NCBI RefSeq assembly: GCF_017854565.1
Contig: NZ_JAFMHJ010000032.1
Coordinates: forward strand, 1-38,832
Direction: 5' to 3'
Length of the DNA stretch: 38,832 bases
DNA from: Yoonia sp.
GTDB taxonomy: Bacteria > Pseudomonadota > Alphaproteobacteria > Rhodobacterales > Rhodobacteraceae
Shown here piece after piece: positions 1 through 7,923 of this stretch; position 1 is the first letter of the stretch, and each line of letters starts with the position of its first letter. The notes beneath the pieces are model-generated. The model was not told where the DNA came from. It saw nothing but the letters and a program-made list of their open reading frames with translations, and did no database searches. Made by a program: the position numbers and the translations under genes.

Positions 1-1
1 G

Positions 2-208
2 GCCAATCAGCCGTTCAGCGGATGGGATCAGATCTTCCCGGACAAGGCCATGACCGTCGCCGCCATCAATCGCCTGGTCCACCATGCGACCATCCTCGAA
101 ATGAACGCTGAAAGCTTCCGCCAGCGTGCGGCCGCCTCCAACAAGCGAACTCAGGTCGAAGCGCCAGCGACAACCAATAACGACGACCAAAACGAAGGAG
201 AAATCTAA
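2..208 (+). CDS. istB: IS21-family helper ATPase IstB, C-terminal fragment (window edge)
   Basis: Only the last 68 residues are in the window; the frame is open from base 2 to the TAA at 206-208. The peptide reads [14 protein letters not shown], then [20 protein letters not shown] and a basic/polar tail. This matches the conserved C-terminus of IstB, the AAA+ helper that works with the IstA transposase in IS21 transposition. The Walker motifs would lie upstream, outside the window. About 90 bp downstream are short direct repeats typical of an IS21 terminus, which supports the assignment. Whether the rest of the element is intact cannot be seen. Confidence 0.88.
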   Translation, partial: ANQPFSGWDQIFPDKAMTVAAINRLVHHATILEMNAESFRQRAAASNKRTQVEAPATTNNDDQNEGEI

Positions 209-298
209 CCCAAAACACCAAACGGAACACCAACCCCGGCGGCTTCAAAACCGGCCAAAATGGTTGACGCCCGCGGACAAAGTGGTTGACGCTCTACA
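209..298 (+). mobile_element. Right terminal region of an IS21-family insertion sequence
   Basis: After the istB stop the sequence carries two copies of a TGGTTGACGC motif (261-270 and 283-292), as expected for the multiple terminal repeats of IS21-family ends. On the opposite strand the likely tip reads TGTAGAGCGTCAACCACTTT, beginning with the TG dinucleotide typical of these elements. I place the boundary at about base 298 because recognisable aldo/keto reductase coding sequence begins within about ten bases of it. The left end and target duplication are outside the window, so the exact boundary is inferred. Confidence 0.65.
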
Positions 299-882
299 TG
301 CATGGCTCGCTCAAACGTCTCGGGCTGGATCATGCCCCACTTTACTACGCACACCGCCGCGATCCCTTGATCCCGATCGAAGATGTCGCTGGGACCATGG
401 GCCGCATGATCGACGAAGGGCTGATTGGCGGCTATGGCCGTCCAAAGTCGCCCCCGCGACCCTGCGCCGGGCCCATGCGGAACGGCCCTGCATGGCCGTC
501 CAAAGCGAATACGCGCTCTGGACCCGCCTGTCGGAACTCGGCATGTTGCAAACGACCGCCGAACTGGGCGTTGCCTTTGTCCCCTTCTCACCGCTCGCGC
601 GCGGCATGTTGGGCGAAACCTACCCGGACACCGCACAGAAGATGCACGACACCGAACTATCGCCTGCAAATCCCGCGTTTTGCGCCCGACAATTATGCGC
701 GCAATCAAACGATGCTGGACCACTTCAAAACCTTCGCCCGCGCCCGCGGATGGAACGTCGCCGCCGCCGCAATCGCGTGGGTGCTGGACCGGGCCGAAAT
801 TGCCCGCATTCTGCCGCCCGGCTTTGCACATGGCGACCGCTATTCACTGGATCAAATGCGCACGATACAACGCTACTGCTAG
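299..882 (+). pseudogene. Aldo/keto reductase remnant: 5'-truncated at the IS21 end, two frameshifts, one internal deletion
   Basis: The conceptual protein has aldo/keto reductase signatures: SLKRLGLDHAPLYYAHRRDP, GTMGRMIDEGLIGGYG, APATLRRAH, AVQSEYALWTR, ELGVAFVPFSPLARGMLG and NQTMLDHFKTFARARGW. These are split between frames. The frame is lost at about 439-441, where one base appears missing in GGC-CGTCC. It is regained at about 654-656, where an extra A lies in ACCGAACTATCGC. WVLDR then joins directly to AEIARILPPG, so about 30 residues including the usual IPGT segment are missing in frame. The N-terminal part, with the catalytic Tyr/Lys/Asp region, is absent at the IS21 boundary. It ends in a TAG at 880-882 that overlaps the stop of the convergent DUF1989 gene. 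A functional product is very unlikely. Confidence 0.85.
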
Positions 883-1724
883 CGCCCGTGACTGCGGTCG
901 TATGCATTGACCGCTGGCGGCACCCACCCCGTCAACTCCGCCGGGCGCAGCACCTGCATTTCCAATGGATGACAAACGGCAGTGTCGCTGGAATGTTGTG
1001 CCGAACAATCCCCGCCGGGGCACGCGCTCAACACGGCAAGCAGATCAATCTCGGCAAACAGCTCAATATAGTCGCCGGGACAGACCGGGCTGGCCTTCAT
1101 GAAATATTGGCCCGTGCCACGCGTAAATCCGGTACACATGAACACATTCAACACATCATGCACATGCGCCTCCGCCGCGGCCAGCGGCAAACCTGCGTGA
1201 TCCGCCAATGCGCGCGTCAGGTTCGAATGGCAACAATGGTGATAATCCGCCCCCGACAATAACCGCCCTGTATAGGGGTCACAGCGGGTGCCGATCACAT
1301 CGTGCACGGACCCGCCAAAACCATCAATGCCGTACCACGCCAACGTGTCATGGCTCACCGTCGCCATCGGGCGCAGCGTCGGAAATGAAGACCATAGACG
1401 GTCGCCCGTCGTTACATGCGTGCCATGCAACGCACGCGTCTTGCCCGAATAAAACCGTTCGGTCAGATCCGCCACATTGAACAGGTTCAAGTCACCAACC
1501 TGCGCGCCCTCAATGCTGACAATCCGCAAGAAGTGCCCCGCCGGAACGGCAATCGCCGCCGCATCTCGTGGCGGGACAATCACACGCGCCACCTCTGTCA
1601 GCGCGGCACGGGCAGCCCGATAAACCGCCATATCCGGTTGCGGCAGCGTCTCGGTCGGATAGCAAATCACCGGCGGCACAGCGCGGCGTTCATCGGCATC
1701 GGGTGGTGTGGTCACAGTGGTCAT
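879..1724 (-). CDS. DUF1989 / urea carboxylase-associated family protein
   Basis: The product is 281 residues. It resembles the DUF1989 (urea carboxylase-associated) family: a VIVPPRDAAAIAVPAGHFLRI-like segment (about residues 48-68), a GDLNLFN motif, TERFYSGKTRALHGTHVTTG, and a Cys/His-rich SGADYHHCCHSN followed by a conserved NVFMCTGF region. The family often neighbours urea or amino-acid catabolism genes, but its biochemical role is not settled and nothing here fixes a substrate. The ATG start is preceded by a GAGGGA Shine-Dalgarno. The stop overlaps that of the aldo/keto reductase remnant tail to tail within a CTAG. It is probably monocistronic, because the sdhB terminator lies behind its promoter region. 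Confidence 0.8.
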   Translation of the reverse strand: MTTVTTPPDADERRAVPPVICYPTETLPQPDMAVYRAARAALTEVARVIVPPRDAAAIAVPAGHFLRIVSIEGAQVGDLNLFNVADLTERFYSGKTRALHGTHVTTGDRLWSSFPTLRPMATVSHDTLAWYGIDGFGGSVHDVIGTRCDPYTGRLLSGADYHHCCHSNLTRALADHAGLPLAAAEAHVHDVLNVFMCTGFTRGTGQYFMKASPVCPGDYIELFAEIDLLAVLSACPGGDCSAQHSSDTAVCHPLEMQVLRPAELTGWVPPAVNAYDRSHGR

Positions 1725-1793
1725 GTCAGATAGTCCCTCAGGAACTGCCGAGCCGCAATTCGCTTCTTCCGAGCAGAAATATCCCCGCCCGAG

Positions 1794-1820
1794 GCAAGAA
1801 AACGCCGCCCGAAGGCGGCG
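1794..1820 (-). terminator. Rho-independent terminator of the sdh operon
   Basis: Just after the sdhB stop on the minus strand, CGCCGCC and GGCGGCG form a 7-bp GC stem around a 4-base TTCG-type loop (1803-1820). It is followed on the transcript by GTTTTCTTG. Position and structure fit an intrinsic terminator ending sdhCDAB. Confidence 0.8.
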
Positions 1821-1827
1821 CTCGCTA

Positions 1828-2607
1828 TCACACGACCCGTTCGATCATCATCTGCTTGATGTTCGCGATTGCCTTGGCCGGGTTCAGACCCTTGGGGCAT
1901 GTCTTGGCGCAGTTCATAATGGTGTGGCACCGATACAGCTTGAAAGGATCTTCAAGCTCGTCCAACCGCTCGCCTGTTGCCTCGTCCCGGCTATCAATGA
2001 TCCAGCGGTAGGCGTGCAACAATGCGGCCGGACCCAGATACCGATCGCCATTCCACCAATATGATGGGCATGACGTCGAACAGCACGCGCACATCACGCA
2101 CTCATAGAGACCATCCAGCTTCTTGCGATCATCAATGGATTGTTTCCACTCTTTGGCCGGGCGGTTCGTTTTGGTCTCAAGCCACGGCATGACTGACGCA
2201 TGCTGCGCATAAAAATGGGTCAGATCGGGGATCAAGTCCTTGATGACAGGCATGTGCGGCAGCGGATAAATCTTAACGTCGCCCTTCACCTCGTCCAAAC
2301 CATAGATACAGGCAAGCGTGTTGATCCCGTCGATGTTCATCGCGCACGACCCACAGATACCTTCACGGCAGGATCGGCGGAACGTCAGGGTCGGATCAAT
2401 CTCGTTCTTGATCTTGATCAGCGCGTCCAAAATCATTGGCCCACAATCATCAAGATCAATGAAATAAGTATCAAGTTGCGGGTTTTTCCCATCGTCCGGG
2501 TTCCAACGATAAACCTGCACCTTGCGCAGATTCGTCGCCCCCTCCGGCTTGGGCCAGGTTTTCCCGACTTTCATGCGGGAATTCTTGGGAAGTGTCAGTT
2601 GCACCAT
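1828..2607 (-). CDS. sdhB: Succinate dehydrogenase iron-sulfur subunit SdhB
   Basis: The product is 259 residues, the normal SdhB length. It relays electrons from the SdhA flavin to ubiquinone at the inner membrane. The 2Fe-2S ligands are in [17 protein letters not shown] (C80, C85, C88) plus C100. The 4Fe-4S and 3Fe-4S ligands are in [18 protein letters not shown] (C170, C173, C176, C180) and [17 protein letters not shown] (C227, C233, C237). It is the last gene of the operon, followed by an intrinsic terminator. It is unusual in being separated from sdhA by two small lipoprotein genes. Confidence 0.97.
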   Translation of the reverse strand: MVQLTLPKNSRMKVGKTWPKPEGATNLRKVQVYRWNPDDGKNPQLDTYFIDLDDCGPMILDALIKIKNEIDPTLTFRRSCREGICGSCAMNIDGINTLACIYGLDEVKGDVKIYPLPHMPVIKDLIPDLTHFYAQHASVMPWLETKTNRPAKEWKQSIDDRKKLDGLYECVMCACCSTSCPSYWWNGDRYLGPAALLHAYRWIIDSRDEATGERLDELEDPFKLYRCHTIMNCAKTCPKGLNPAKAIANIKQMMIERVV

Positions 2608-2649
2608 CTTGATGTTCCTTCCGTCAGGGGCACGTTCGCCCCGAAATTC

Positions 2650-2940
2650 TTACAAAGCACGCAGACGCGGCGGCCGGATTGGCAGCTGGCCGGTCAAGTT
2701 AATCACACAGGTCTCATAGACCCCCAACGGGTCGCGTCCGCTTAGCAAATCACTGCTGATACCGATGCTGGCACTGGCGAACGGACCATCATTGCTGTTG
2801 GCGCCGATGGTCAATCCGACGTCGGGCGCCTGCGCCGCGCGCGCGCGCTCTTCACACCGCTCCGCTGCGCGTTCCGGCGTGATCGGTGTGCAGCCAGCAA
2901 CAACCAGCACCAGCAAAACAAGGTTCAAACCGCGCATCAT
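2650..2940 (-). CDS. Small lipoprotein between sdhA and sdhB (second of two)
   Basis: No named family is recognised. From the ATG at 2940 the protein is 96 residues. It starts MMRGLNLVLLVLVVAGC, a lipoprotein signal peptide with lipobox VAGC and predicted lipidated Cys17. The remainder is a hydrophilic domain with two more cysteines (in AERCEER and YETCVIN). An upstream in-frame start exists at 2985, but the 2940 start sits directly behind the signal peptide and overlaps the preceding stop (TGATG), implying translational coupling. The sdhB start follows after a 42-base gap. Its position in the operon suggests a role in, or dependence on, succinate dehydrogenase; function is unknown. Confidence 0.75.
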   Translation of the reverse strand: MMRGLNLVLLVLVVAGCTPITPERAAERCEERARAAQAPDVGLTIGANSNDGPFASASIGISSDLLSGRDPLGVYETCVINLTGQLPIRPPRLRAL

Positions 2941-3269
2941 CAGCCCCCCAACAAAAATGCGCTCAGCGCATTGTCCGTCGCGCAACCCACCGTTGCCGGG
3001 CGTTGCGCGATATTAACGATCAGGTTGGTCGTCGCAGGTGTCGGCCCAACGACCGCCGCCTGCGCAATCGTGTAAACTTCCGATAGCTCCGCATTATCAA
3101 TGATACAGTCGGTCAGCGGCGCGGCATTCACCCCCGGAAACCGGCTGGCCACGACACCGTTCACCACGCCTTTGGCCGTGTCGCGGGCTATCCTGTCACC
3201 CTCCGCAGAAATATCCGCACAACCAGCAAGCGCCGCAACGCCGACCGCCATGATCATGGCCATCCGCAT
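2940..3269 (-). CDS. Small lipoprotein between sdhA and sdhB (first of two)
   Basis: The protein is 109 residues and I do not recognise a characterised family. The N-terminus, [17 protein letters not shown], is a lipoprotein signal peptide with lipobox LAGC and Cys17 as the lipid attachment site. The body has Cys in TDCIIDN and VGCATDN, which could form a disulfide in the periplasm. Its ATG overlaps the sdhA stop (TGATG), and its own TGA overlaps the start of the next lipoprotein, so sdhA and both lipoprotein genes are likely translated as a coupled run. I infer co-expression with succinate dehydrogenase; a direct assembly role is only a hypothesis. Confidence 0.78.
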   Translation of the reverse strand: MRMAMIMAVGVAALAGCADISAEGDRIARDTAKGVVNGVVASRFPGVNAAPLTDCIIDNAELSEVYTIAQAAVVGPTPATTNLIVNIAQRPATVGCATDNALSAFLLGG

Positions 3270-5074
3270 CAGAACGTCCGTTCTTTCGGGGCGATCGTAT
3301 CTGCGCTGATCCCGCCCTGCGCTTCGGTTGTCAGCGGCGTCGTGATCACCGGGCGATAGCTCAACTTCACCTTGGCACCATCCACATGGCTGATCGTGTG
3401 GACCCGCCAGTTTTCATCGTCACGCGTTGCATAGTCTTCATGCGCGTGCGCACCGCGGCTTTCCTTGCGCGCCTCTGCACCAACTATCGTGGCAAGCGCA
3501 TTTGGCATCAGGTTCGTCAGTTCCAGCGTTTCCATCAGATCACTGTTCCAGACAAGGCTACGGTCGGTGACTTTGATGTCGCCCATCTTGCCCGCAATCG
3601 CCGTCATCTTTTCGACACCCTCTTTGAGGGTTTTGTCGGTGCGGAACACGGCCGCATCAGCCTGCATCGCCTTTTGCATCTCAAGCCGCAGTTCGGCTGT
3701 GCCGATATTGCCCTTTGCATGACGCAGCCCATCAAAGCGGTCAAAACAGGCGTCAACCGACGCTTGGTTCAACGTCGGGTTCGGCGCTTTACGGTCAACG
3801 ACCTCACCGGCGCGAATAGCCGCAGCGCGACCGAACACCACAAGGTCAATCAGGCTGTTGGACCCAAGACGGTTCGCCCCATGGACCGATGCACAGCCCG
3901 CCTCGCCCACAGCCATCAGGCCCGGAACGACGGCATTTGGGCTTTTCTTGGTCGGGTTCAAAACCTCGCCATGATAATTTGTCGGAATACCGCCCATATT
4001 GTAATGCACGGTAGGCAATACGGGGATCGCTTCCTTGGTCACGTCGACGCCGGCAAAGATGCGCGCCGATTCCGAAATCCCCGGCAGACGCTCGGCCAAA
4101 GCCGAGGCAGGCAGGTGGTTCAGATTCAGGTGAATATGATCACCGTTCGCCCCCACGCCCCGCCCTTCGCGAATTTCCAGCGTCATACAACGGCTGACAT
4201 AGTCGCGCGGCGCGAGGTCTTTGTAGTTGGGCGCATAACGCTCCATGAACCGCTCGCCCTCGGAGTTGGTCAAATAACCGCCCTCGCCGCGCGCGCCTTC
4301 GGTGATCAGACAGCCGGCACCGTAAATGCCTGTGGGATGAAACTGTACGAATTCCATGTCCTGCAACGGCAGACCCTGACGGGCCACCATGCCACCGCCA
4401 TCACCCGTGCAGGTGTGGGCAGACGTCGCGCTGAAATAGGCGCGGCCATAGCCGCCCGTGGCCAGCACGACAGTTTTCGCGTTGAACACATGCATGGTGC
4501 CGTCGTCCAGCTTCCATGCGATGACGCCCTGACAGACACCATCATCCGACATGATCAGATCAAGCGCAAAATATTCGATATAGAACTCAGCCTGCTGCTT
4601 CAGCGACTGACCATAAAGCGTGTGCAGAATGGCGTGGCCGGTCCGGTCCGCGGCAGCACAGGTGCGCTGCACCGGCGGACCTGCGCCAAATTCGGTTGTA
4701 TGGCCACCAAACGGGCGCTGGTAAATCTTGCCCTCTTCGGTGCGGCTGAACGGAACGCCGTAATGTTCCAGCTCGTAAACCGCTTTTGGCGCCTCGCGGG
4801 CCAGATACTCCATCGCGTCGGTATCACCCAACCAGTCTGACCCCTTGACGGTGTCATACATGTGCCACTGCCAGCTGTCAGGACCCATGTTGCCCAATGA
4901 CGCCGCGATGCCACCCTGTGCCGCAACCGTATGCGACCGGGTCGGAAAGACTTTGGTGATACAGGCCGTGCGCAGGCCCTGTTCAGCCAGACCAAGCGTG
5001 GCGCGCAAGCCTGCGCCGCCAGCACCCACGACAATCGCGTCATAGGTATGGGTTTCGTATTCGTATGCGGCCAT
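3269..5074 (-). CDS. sdhA: Succinate dehydrogenase flavoprotein subunit SdhA
   Basis: The product is 601 residues from the ATG at 5074, which starts [17 protein letters not shown] and has a GGAG Shine-Dalgarno about 10 bases upstream. The frame stays open upstream to 5128, but that stretch does not resemble SdhA. The FAD dinucleotide fold GAGGAG is at residues 17-22. The covalent-FAD histidine is H48 in [11 protein letters not shown]. Further signatures are [11 protein letters not shown], the catalytic-region RGEGG and the C-terminal [14 protein letters not shown]. It oxidises succinate to fumarate on the cytoplasmic face of complex II. Its stop overlaps the following lipoprotein gene. Confidence 0.97.
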   Translation of the reverse strand: MAAYEYETHTYDAIVVGAGGAGLRATLGLAEQGLRTACITKVFPTRSHTVAAQGGIAASLGNMGPDSWQWHMYDTVKGSDWLGDTDAMEYLAREAPKAVYELEHYGVPFSRTEEGKIYQRPFGGHTTEFGAGPPVQRTCAAADRTGHAILHTLYGQSLKQQAEFYIEYFALDLIMSDDGVCQGVIAWKLDDGTMHVFNAKTVVLATGGYGRAYFSATSAHTCTGDGGGMVARQGLPLQDMEFVQFHPTGIYGAGCLITEGARGEGGYLTNSEGERFMERYAPNYKDLAPRDYVSRCMTLEIREGRGVGANGDHIHLNLNHLPASALAERLPGISESARIFAGVDVTKEAIPVLPTVHYNMGGIPTNYHGEVLNPTKKSPNAVVPGLMAVGEAGCASVHGANRLGSNSLIDLVVFGRAAAIRAGEVVDRKAPNPTLNQASVDACFDRFDGLRHAKGNIGTAELRLEMQKAMQADAAVFRTDKTLKEGVEKMTAIAGKMGDIKVTDRSLVWNSDLMETLELTNLMPNALATIVGAEARKESRGAHAHEDYATRDDENWRVHTISHVDGAKVKLSYRPVITTPLTTEAQGGISADTIAPKERTF

Positions 5075-5093
5075 TGGGTGATGCTCCGGCGAA

Positions 5094-5465
5094 TTAAAGG
5101 GCGATGCGCACGATTGCGAAGATCGCAACGGCAGCAGCGGTATAGGACAGGCAGATCATGCCGATGATGGCCGCCTTGCGGGCAAGGCCGTGCACGTAAT
5201 CCTCGATCAGCGTCTGCACACCTTTGCTGAAATGCAGGAACCCGACCCCCATTGTCAGCACGGCAACAATCGCCGGGAATGGGCGCTGATAATATGCGAT
5301 GACCTCGGCATAGGGCGACCCGAGGATCGCCCCAAAGGTAAAGACAAACAGCGGGATCAACCCGACAAGCGCGACAGAGGTCACGATCATATGCCAGTGA
5401 TGTGCGGTCCCGCTCTTGGCGGAACCCATGCCGACGGCGCGTTTACGGTCAGTCAGAAAAGCCAT
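5094..5465 (-). CDS. sdhD: Succinate dehydrogenase membrane anchor SdhD
   Basis: The product is 123 residues with three hydrophobic segments (about 26-48, 62-80 and 97-121), the expected topology for SdhD. H78 in GFLHFSKG is followed eleven residues later by the D89-Y90 pair in IEDYVHG. This reproduces the heme-ligand and quinone-site spacing of known SdhD proteins. Start choice is secure: a consensus AAGGAGG lies 8 bases upstream of the ATG. It sits between sdhC and sdhA with short gaps, consistent with one transcript. Confidence 0.94.
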   Translation of the reverse strand: MAFLTDRKRAVGMGSAKSGTAHHWHMIVTSVALVGLIPLFVFTFGAILGSPYAEVIAYYQRPFPAIVAVLTMGVGFLHFSKGVQTLIEDYVHGLARKAAIIGMICLSYTAAAVAIFAIVRIAL

Positions 5466-5477
5466 TATCGCGCCTCC

Positions 5478-5861
5478 TTAAATTACAACGACTGTGAAAA
5501 TAGTCACCAGCACCGACGCAATGATCATCACCAAACCCGCCGTCTCGGCATGCTCAATGTCCAGCATACGACCGCTGTCCCAGATCAGGTGCCGAATGCC
5601 GCCAAAGGTGTGATACCACAACGCCCAGACCGATCCGAACATGATCAGATCGCCAAACCAACTGGTGATGAACCCATTTGCGCGGGCAAACGCCTCGGGC
5701 CCGGTTGCGGCGGCGACAAACCACCACACGATCAGCAGCGCCCCCAGCAACAGCGCGTTGCCGGTGATGCGCACGAATATCGACGTCATCGAGGTCAGCT
5801 GCGGACGATATATCGTCAAATGCGGCGACAAGGGGCGGTTACCCCGGTTCACATCGGCCAT
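5478..5861 (-). CDS. sdhC: Succinate dehydrogenase cytochrome b556 subunit SdhC
   Basis: The product is 127 residues. The SdhC signature RPLSPHLTIYRPQLTSMTSI is followed by three membrane segments (about 30-52, 67-88 and 105-126). The heme-ligand motif is HTFGGIRH with H84. It anchors complex II and forms part of the ubiquinone site. It is the first gene of the operon, with an AAGGGAA-type ribosome site. Paired TGTGATCACA palindromes lie 141-171 bases upstream of its start and probably regulate the whole sdh operon. Confidence 0.94.
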   Translation of the reverse strand: MADVNRGNRPLSPHLTIYRPQLTSMTSIFVRITGNALLLGALLIVWWFVAAATGPEAFARANGFITSWFGDLIMFGSVWALWYHTFGGIRHLIWDSGRMLDIEHAETAGLVMIIASVLVTIFTVVVI

Positions 5862-6001
5862 GAATGTTCCCTTCGGTGGCTGTTGCTGCCCAGTGCGGCA
5901 GCGCCTTTGGCATCCTTTTGCATCATTCCGCAGTCAGAGTCACGCGGGGCAGACGACAAAACATGTGAAAAAGTGACGCGTCCACCCTCCTTTCTGCCTT
6001 T

Positions 6002-6032
6002 TGTGATCACAGTTTGAAAACGTGTGATCACA
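6002..6032. promoter_or_regulatory. Paired TGTGATCACA operators upstream of sdhC
   Basis: Two perfect 10-bp palindromes TGTGATCACA occupy 6002-6011 and 6023-6032. Their centres are 21 bp apart, two helical turns, so two dimers would bind the same DNA face. The outer flanks on both sides are T/A (TTTGTGATCACA, TGTGATCACAAAT). The same pair with the same spacing lies upstream of sucC, and a single copy precedes the GntR gene at 23358. The site is 141 bp from the sdhC start codon. A confident -10/-35 is not visible, so repression versus activation cannot be decided. Confidence 0.75.
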
Positions 6033-6147
6033 AATTCATACCGGCCCGGCAATGCCGCCCAGATCAATGCAGGACACCGACGCCCGCCGGATCGCGCGCG
6101 GGTCACAACCTTGCAAAAGCTGCGGTTGGGCGGGGCCTTCACAAATC

Positions 6148-7173
6148 TCAGGTCGGCATCAATGCCCAATAGTCCAGATCAAGCAAAACATCCGGGTGAT
6201 ACTTTCCATCCGCGCCGCGCAGCACACCTGCGGCGCCTTTGGTCGCCACCAGCCGCAACCTGATCGCGCCCACACCGGGTGCCGGGGTTTCGGCCATATC
6301 CAACACCTCCGACCATGCCCGGACCGTATCGCCGGCAAAGCATGGATTGGCATGCGCGCCACCGTTCAGCGCAACGATCATCTGCGCATTGGCCAACCCA
6401 TTGAACGACAGCGCACGCGCCAGCGACATCACATGCCCGCCGTAAATCAACCGCTTGCCATCGGCGCGGTTGGTCGCATCGAAATGCACCTTCGCCGTGT
6501 TTTGCCACAGACGCGTGGCCAGCATATGCTCGGCCTCTTCGATCGTCACGCCGTCGATGTGGTCGATAATTTCGCCCACGGAATAGTTGATTACCCGGTG
6601 TTTTTCACCGGCCAAGGCAAAGTCATACGCGGCGAACGTCAGCCCCGCAGGCACCACCAGATCATCCGCCGCCACCGCCACCGGCAAATCAGGGATCACC
6701 GTCGCAGGCGCCGGACCATCGCCGCGCTTGCGCACCATGACCCAGCGCACATAGCTCAGCACATCACGGCCCTGCTGATTGCGCCCTGTCGTGCGGACCC
6801 AAACAACCCCGGATTTCCCGTTCGAATTCTGCTTGACCCCGATCACCTCGGACACCGACGTCAGCGTATCACCGGGATACACCGGGGCCAGCCAGCGCCC
6901 GTCGGCATAGCCCAGATTGGCCACCGCATTCAGCGACACATCCGGCACCGTCTTGCCGAACACCGTGTGAAACGTGATCAAATCATCCAACGGCGACGCA
7001 GGCAGCCCGCAGGACCGCGCAAATTCATCGGATGAACAAAGCGCGCCCCGCGCCGGATAAAGCGCATGATAAAGCGCCCGCTCGCCCCCCGAAATCGTGC
7101 GCGGCACTGCATGAAGGATCACATCGCCAACGGCATAATCCTCGAAAAACCGGCCCGCATTTGTCTTGGTCAT
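6148..7173 (-). CDS. mch: Mesaconyl-CoA hydratase (beta-methylmalyl-CoA dehydratase)
   Basis: The product is 341 residues from the ATG at 7173 (MTKTNAGRFFEDYAVGDVI). It has two MaoC-like hotdog domains: residues about 5-160 with ALYHALYPARGALCSSDEFA, and about 190-335 with HMLATRLWQNTAKVHFDA and LIYGGHVMSLARALSFNGL. This architecture and length match Mch, which reversibly hydrates mesaconyl-C1-CoA to beta-methylmalyl-CoA in the ethylmalonyl-CoA pathway. Its start overlaps the DUF1737 stop (ATGA), and mcl2, a second gene of the same pathway, lies just upstream. Together with sdh and mdh this links acetyl-CoA assimilation to the TCA cycle. Substrate assignment rests on family resemblance and context. 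Confidence 0.9.
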   Translation of the reverse strand: MTKTNAGRFFEDYAVGDVILHAVPRTISGGERALYHALYPARGALCSSDEFARSCGLPASPLDDLITFHTVFGKTVPDVSLNAVANLGYADGRWLAPVYPGDTLTSVSEVIGVKQNSNGKSGVVWVRTTGRNQQGRDVLSYVRWVMVRKRGDGPAPATVIPDLPVAVAADDLVVPAGLTFAAYDFALAGEKHRVINYSVGEIIDHIDGVTIEEAEHMLATRLWQNTAKVHFDATNRADGKRLIYGGHVMSLARALSFNGLANAQMIVALNGGAHANPCFAGDTVRAWSEVLDMAETPAPGVGAIRLRLVATKGAAGVLRGADGKYHPDVLLDLDYWALMPT

Positions 7174-7373
7174 TGCTGGCCCAGCTTCATGTCGCGGGAA
7201 TAGGGCGTGTCGATATCCTTGGTCACCGCCTGCCCACACCGCATCACGCCATTGGCCTGATCAAACGCATAGGTCGGGCTGCCATACAGCTCCCATCCCT
7301 TGGAAAGCGCGTCTGACACCTTGTGGCAGAACGCCGATGTGTCGTCTTCGGTCAGCAATCTGTAAATTTTCAT
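7170..7373 (-). CDS. DUF1737 small protein
   Basis: This 67-residue protein starts MKIYRLLTEDDTSAFCHKVS and contains the DUF1737 core SKGWELYGSPTYAFD, followed by CGQAVTKD. The ATG at 7373 is chosen because it begins exactly at the conserved domain; the open frame to 7484 overlaps the nnrU-like gene heavily. It ends by overlapping mch (ATGA) and lies 4 bases after the nnrU-like gene, so it belongs to the mcl2-nnrU-DUF1737-mch transcript. Function is unknown. Confidence 0.8.
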   Translation of the reverse strand: MKIYRLLTEDDTSAFCHKVSDALSKGWELYGSPTYAFDQANGVMRCGQAVTKDIDTPYSRDMKLGQQ

Positions 7374-7377
7374 CGGA

Positions 7378-7923
7378 TTATCCAAACGGGTTATAGCCAA
7401 GCCAGCCATGCACCCCAGCCACGACGCCAAACGCAACCACAGTCGCCACAACAGCCGAGATTTCCTTGCGGATCGGCACGTCATGCGCCGGGGTCCACTC
7501 TGGCACCGCGCGGTTGATCAGCGACATCTCTGACGATGCCCAGACCAGCAGCCCACCGAACAGCACAAATGACGCGGTATCGCCGTTGACCAGCAGATGC
7601 GCGACAGCCCAGACCACGATGGCCGTCAGTTGTGGATGCCGGACATACTGCGTGATCCGCGCCTTTGATCCGCTCGCGGCAAACAGATAGAAAGCCAGAA
7701 TCATCAGCAAATTGTTGATCCCGGTCATGGCAGGGCTGCGGCCCCAATAGAACGTCGTGTCCGCCATGCGGTAGCCGACGATCATCAAAACCAATCCAAG
7801 AACCGACCCTGCGGTGACAATCATCTTGCCCCGATCGCCTGCGGCTTCACGGCTTGCAGGTGCCAGCCGCTTCCAGAAATGGATGCCTGACCAAAGAATC
7901 AAACCAAGAATAAGAAATGTCAT
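7378..7923 (-). CDS. NnrU family integral membrane protein
   Basis: The product is 181 residues and strongly hydrophobic, with about five membrane segments starting MTFLILGLILWSGIHFWKRL. It carries an NnrU-family loop, ITQYVRHPQLTAIVVWAVAH. NnrU was first named for a role in nitric/nitrite reductase expression in Rhodobacter, and the family is also related to plant zeta-carotene isomerase. Neither denitrification nor carotenoid genes are nearby. Here it is translationally coupled to mcl2: its ATG overlaps the mcl2 TGA (ATGA). The context points to co-expression with ethylmalonyl-CoA pathway genes. The role is unknown. Confidence 0.85.
   Translation of the reverse strand: MTFLILGLILWSGIHFWKRLAPASREAAGDRGKMIVTAGSVLGLVLMIVGYRMADTTFYWGRSPAMTGINNLLMILAFYLFAASGSKARITQYVRHPQLTAIVVWAVAHLLVNGDTASFVLFGGLLVWASSEMSLINRAVPEWTPAHDVPIRKEISAVVATVVAFGVVAGVHGWLGYNPFG

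Noticed and set aside
3386-4840. Long plus-strand frame opposite sdhA
   Set aside because: Shadow of sdhA; the His/Arg-rich translation has no family signature, and sdhA motifs on the other strand are complete.
6002-6032. Reading TGTGATCACA as CRP or FNR sites
   Set aside because: CRP sites need TGTGA-N6-TCACA and FNR sites TTGAT-N4-ATCAA; here the half-sites abut with no spacer in all five copies, and a GntR gene carries the same motif.
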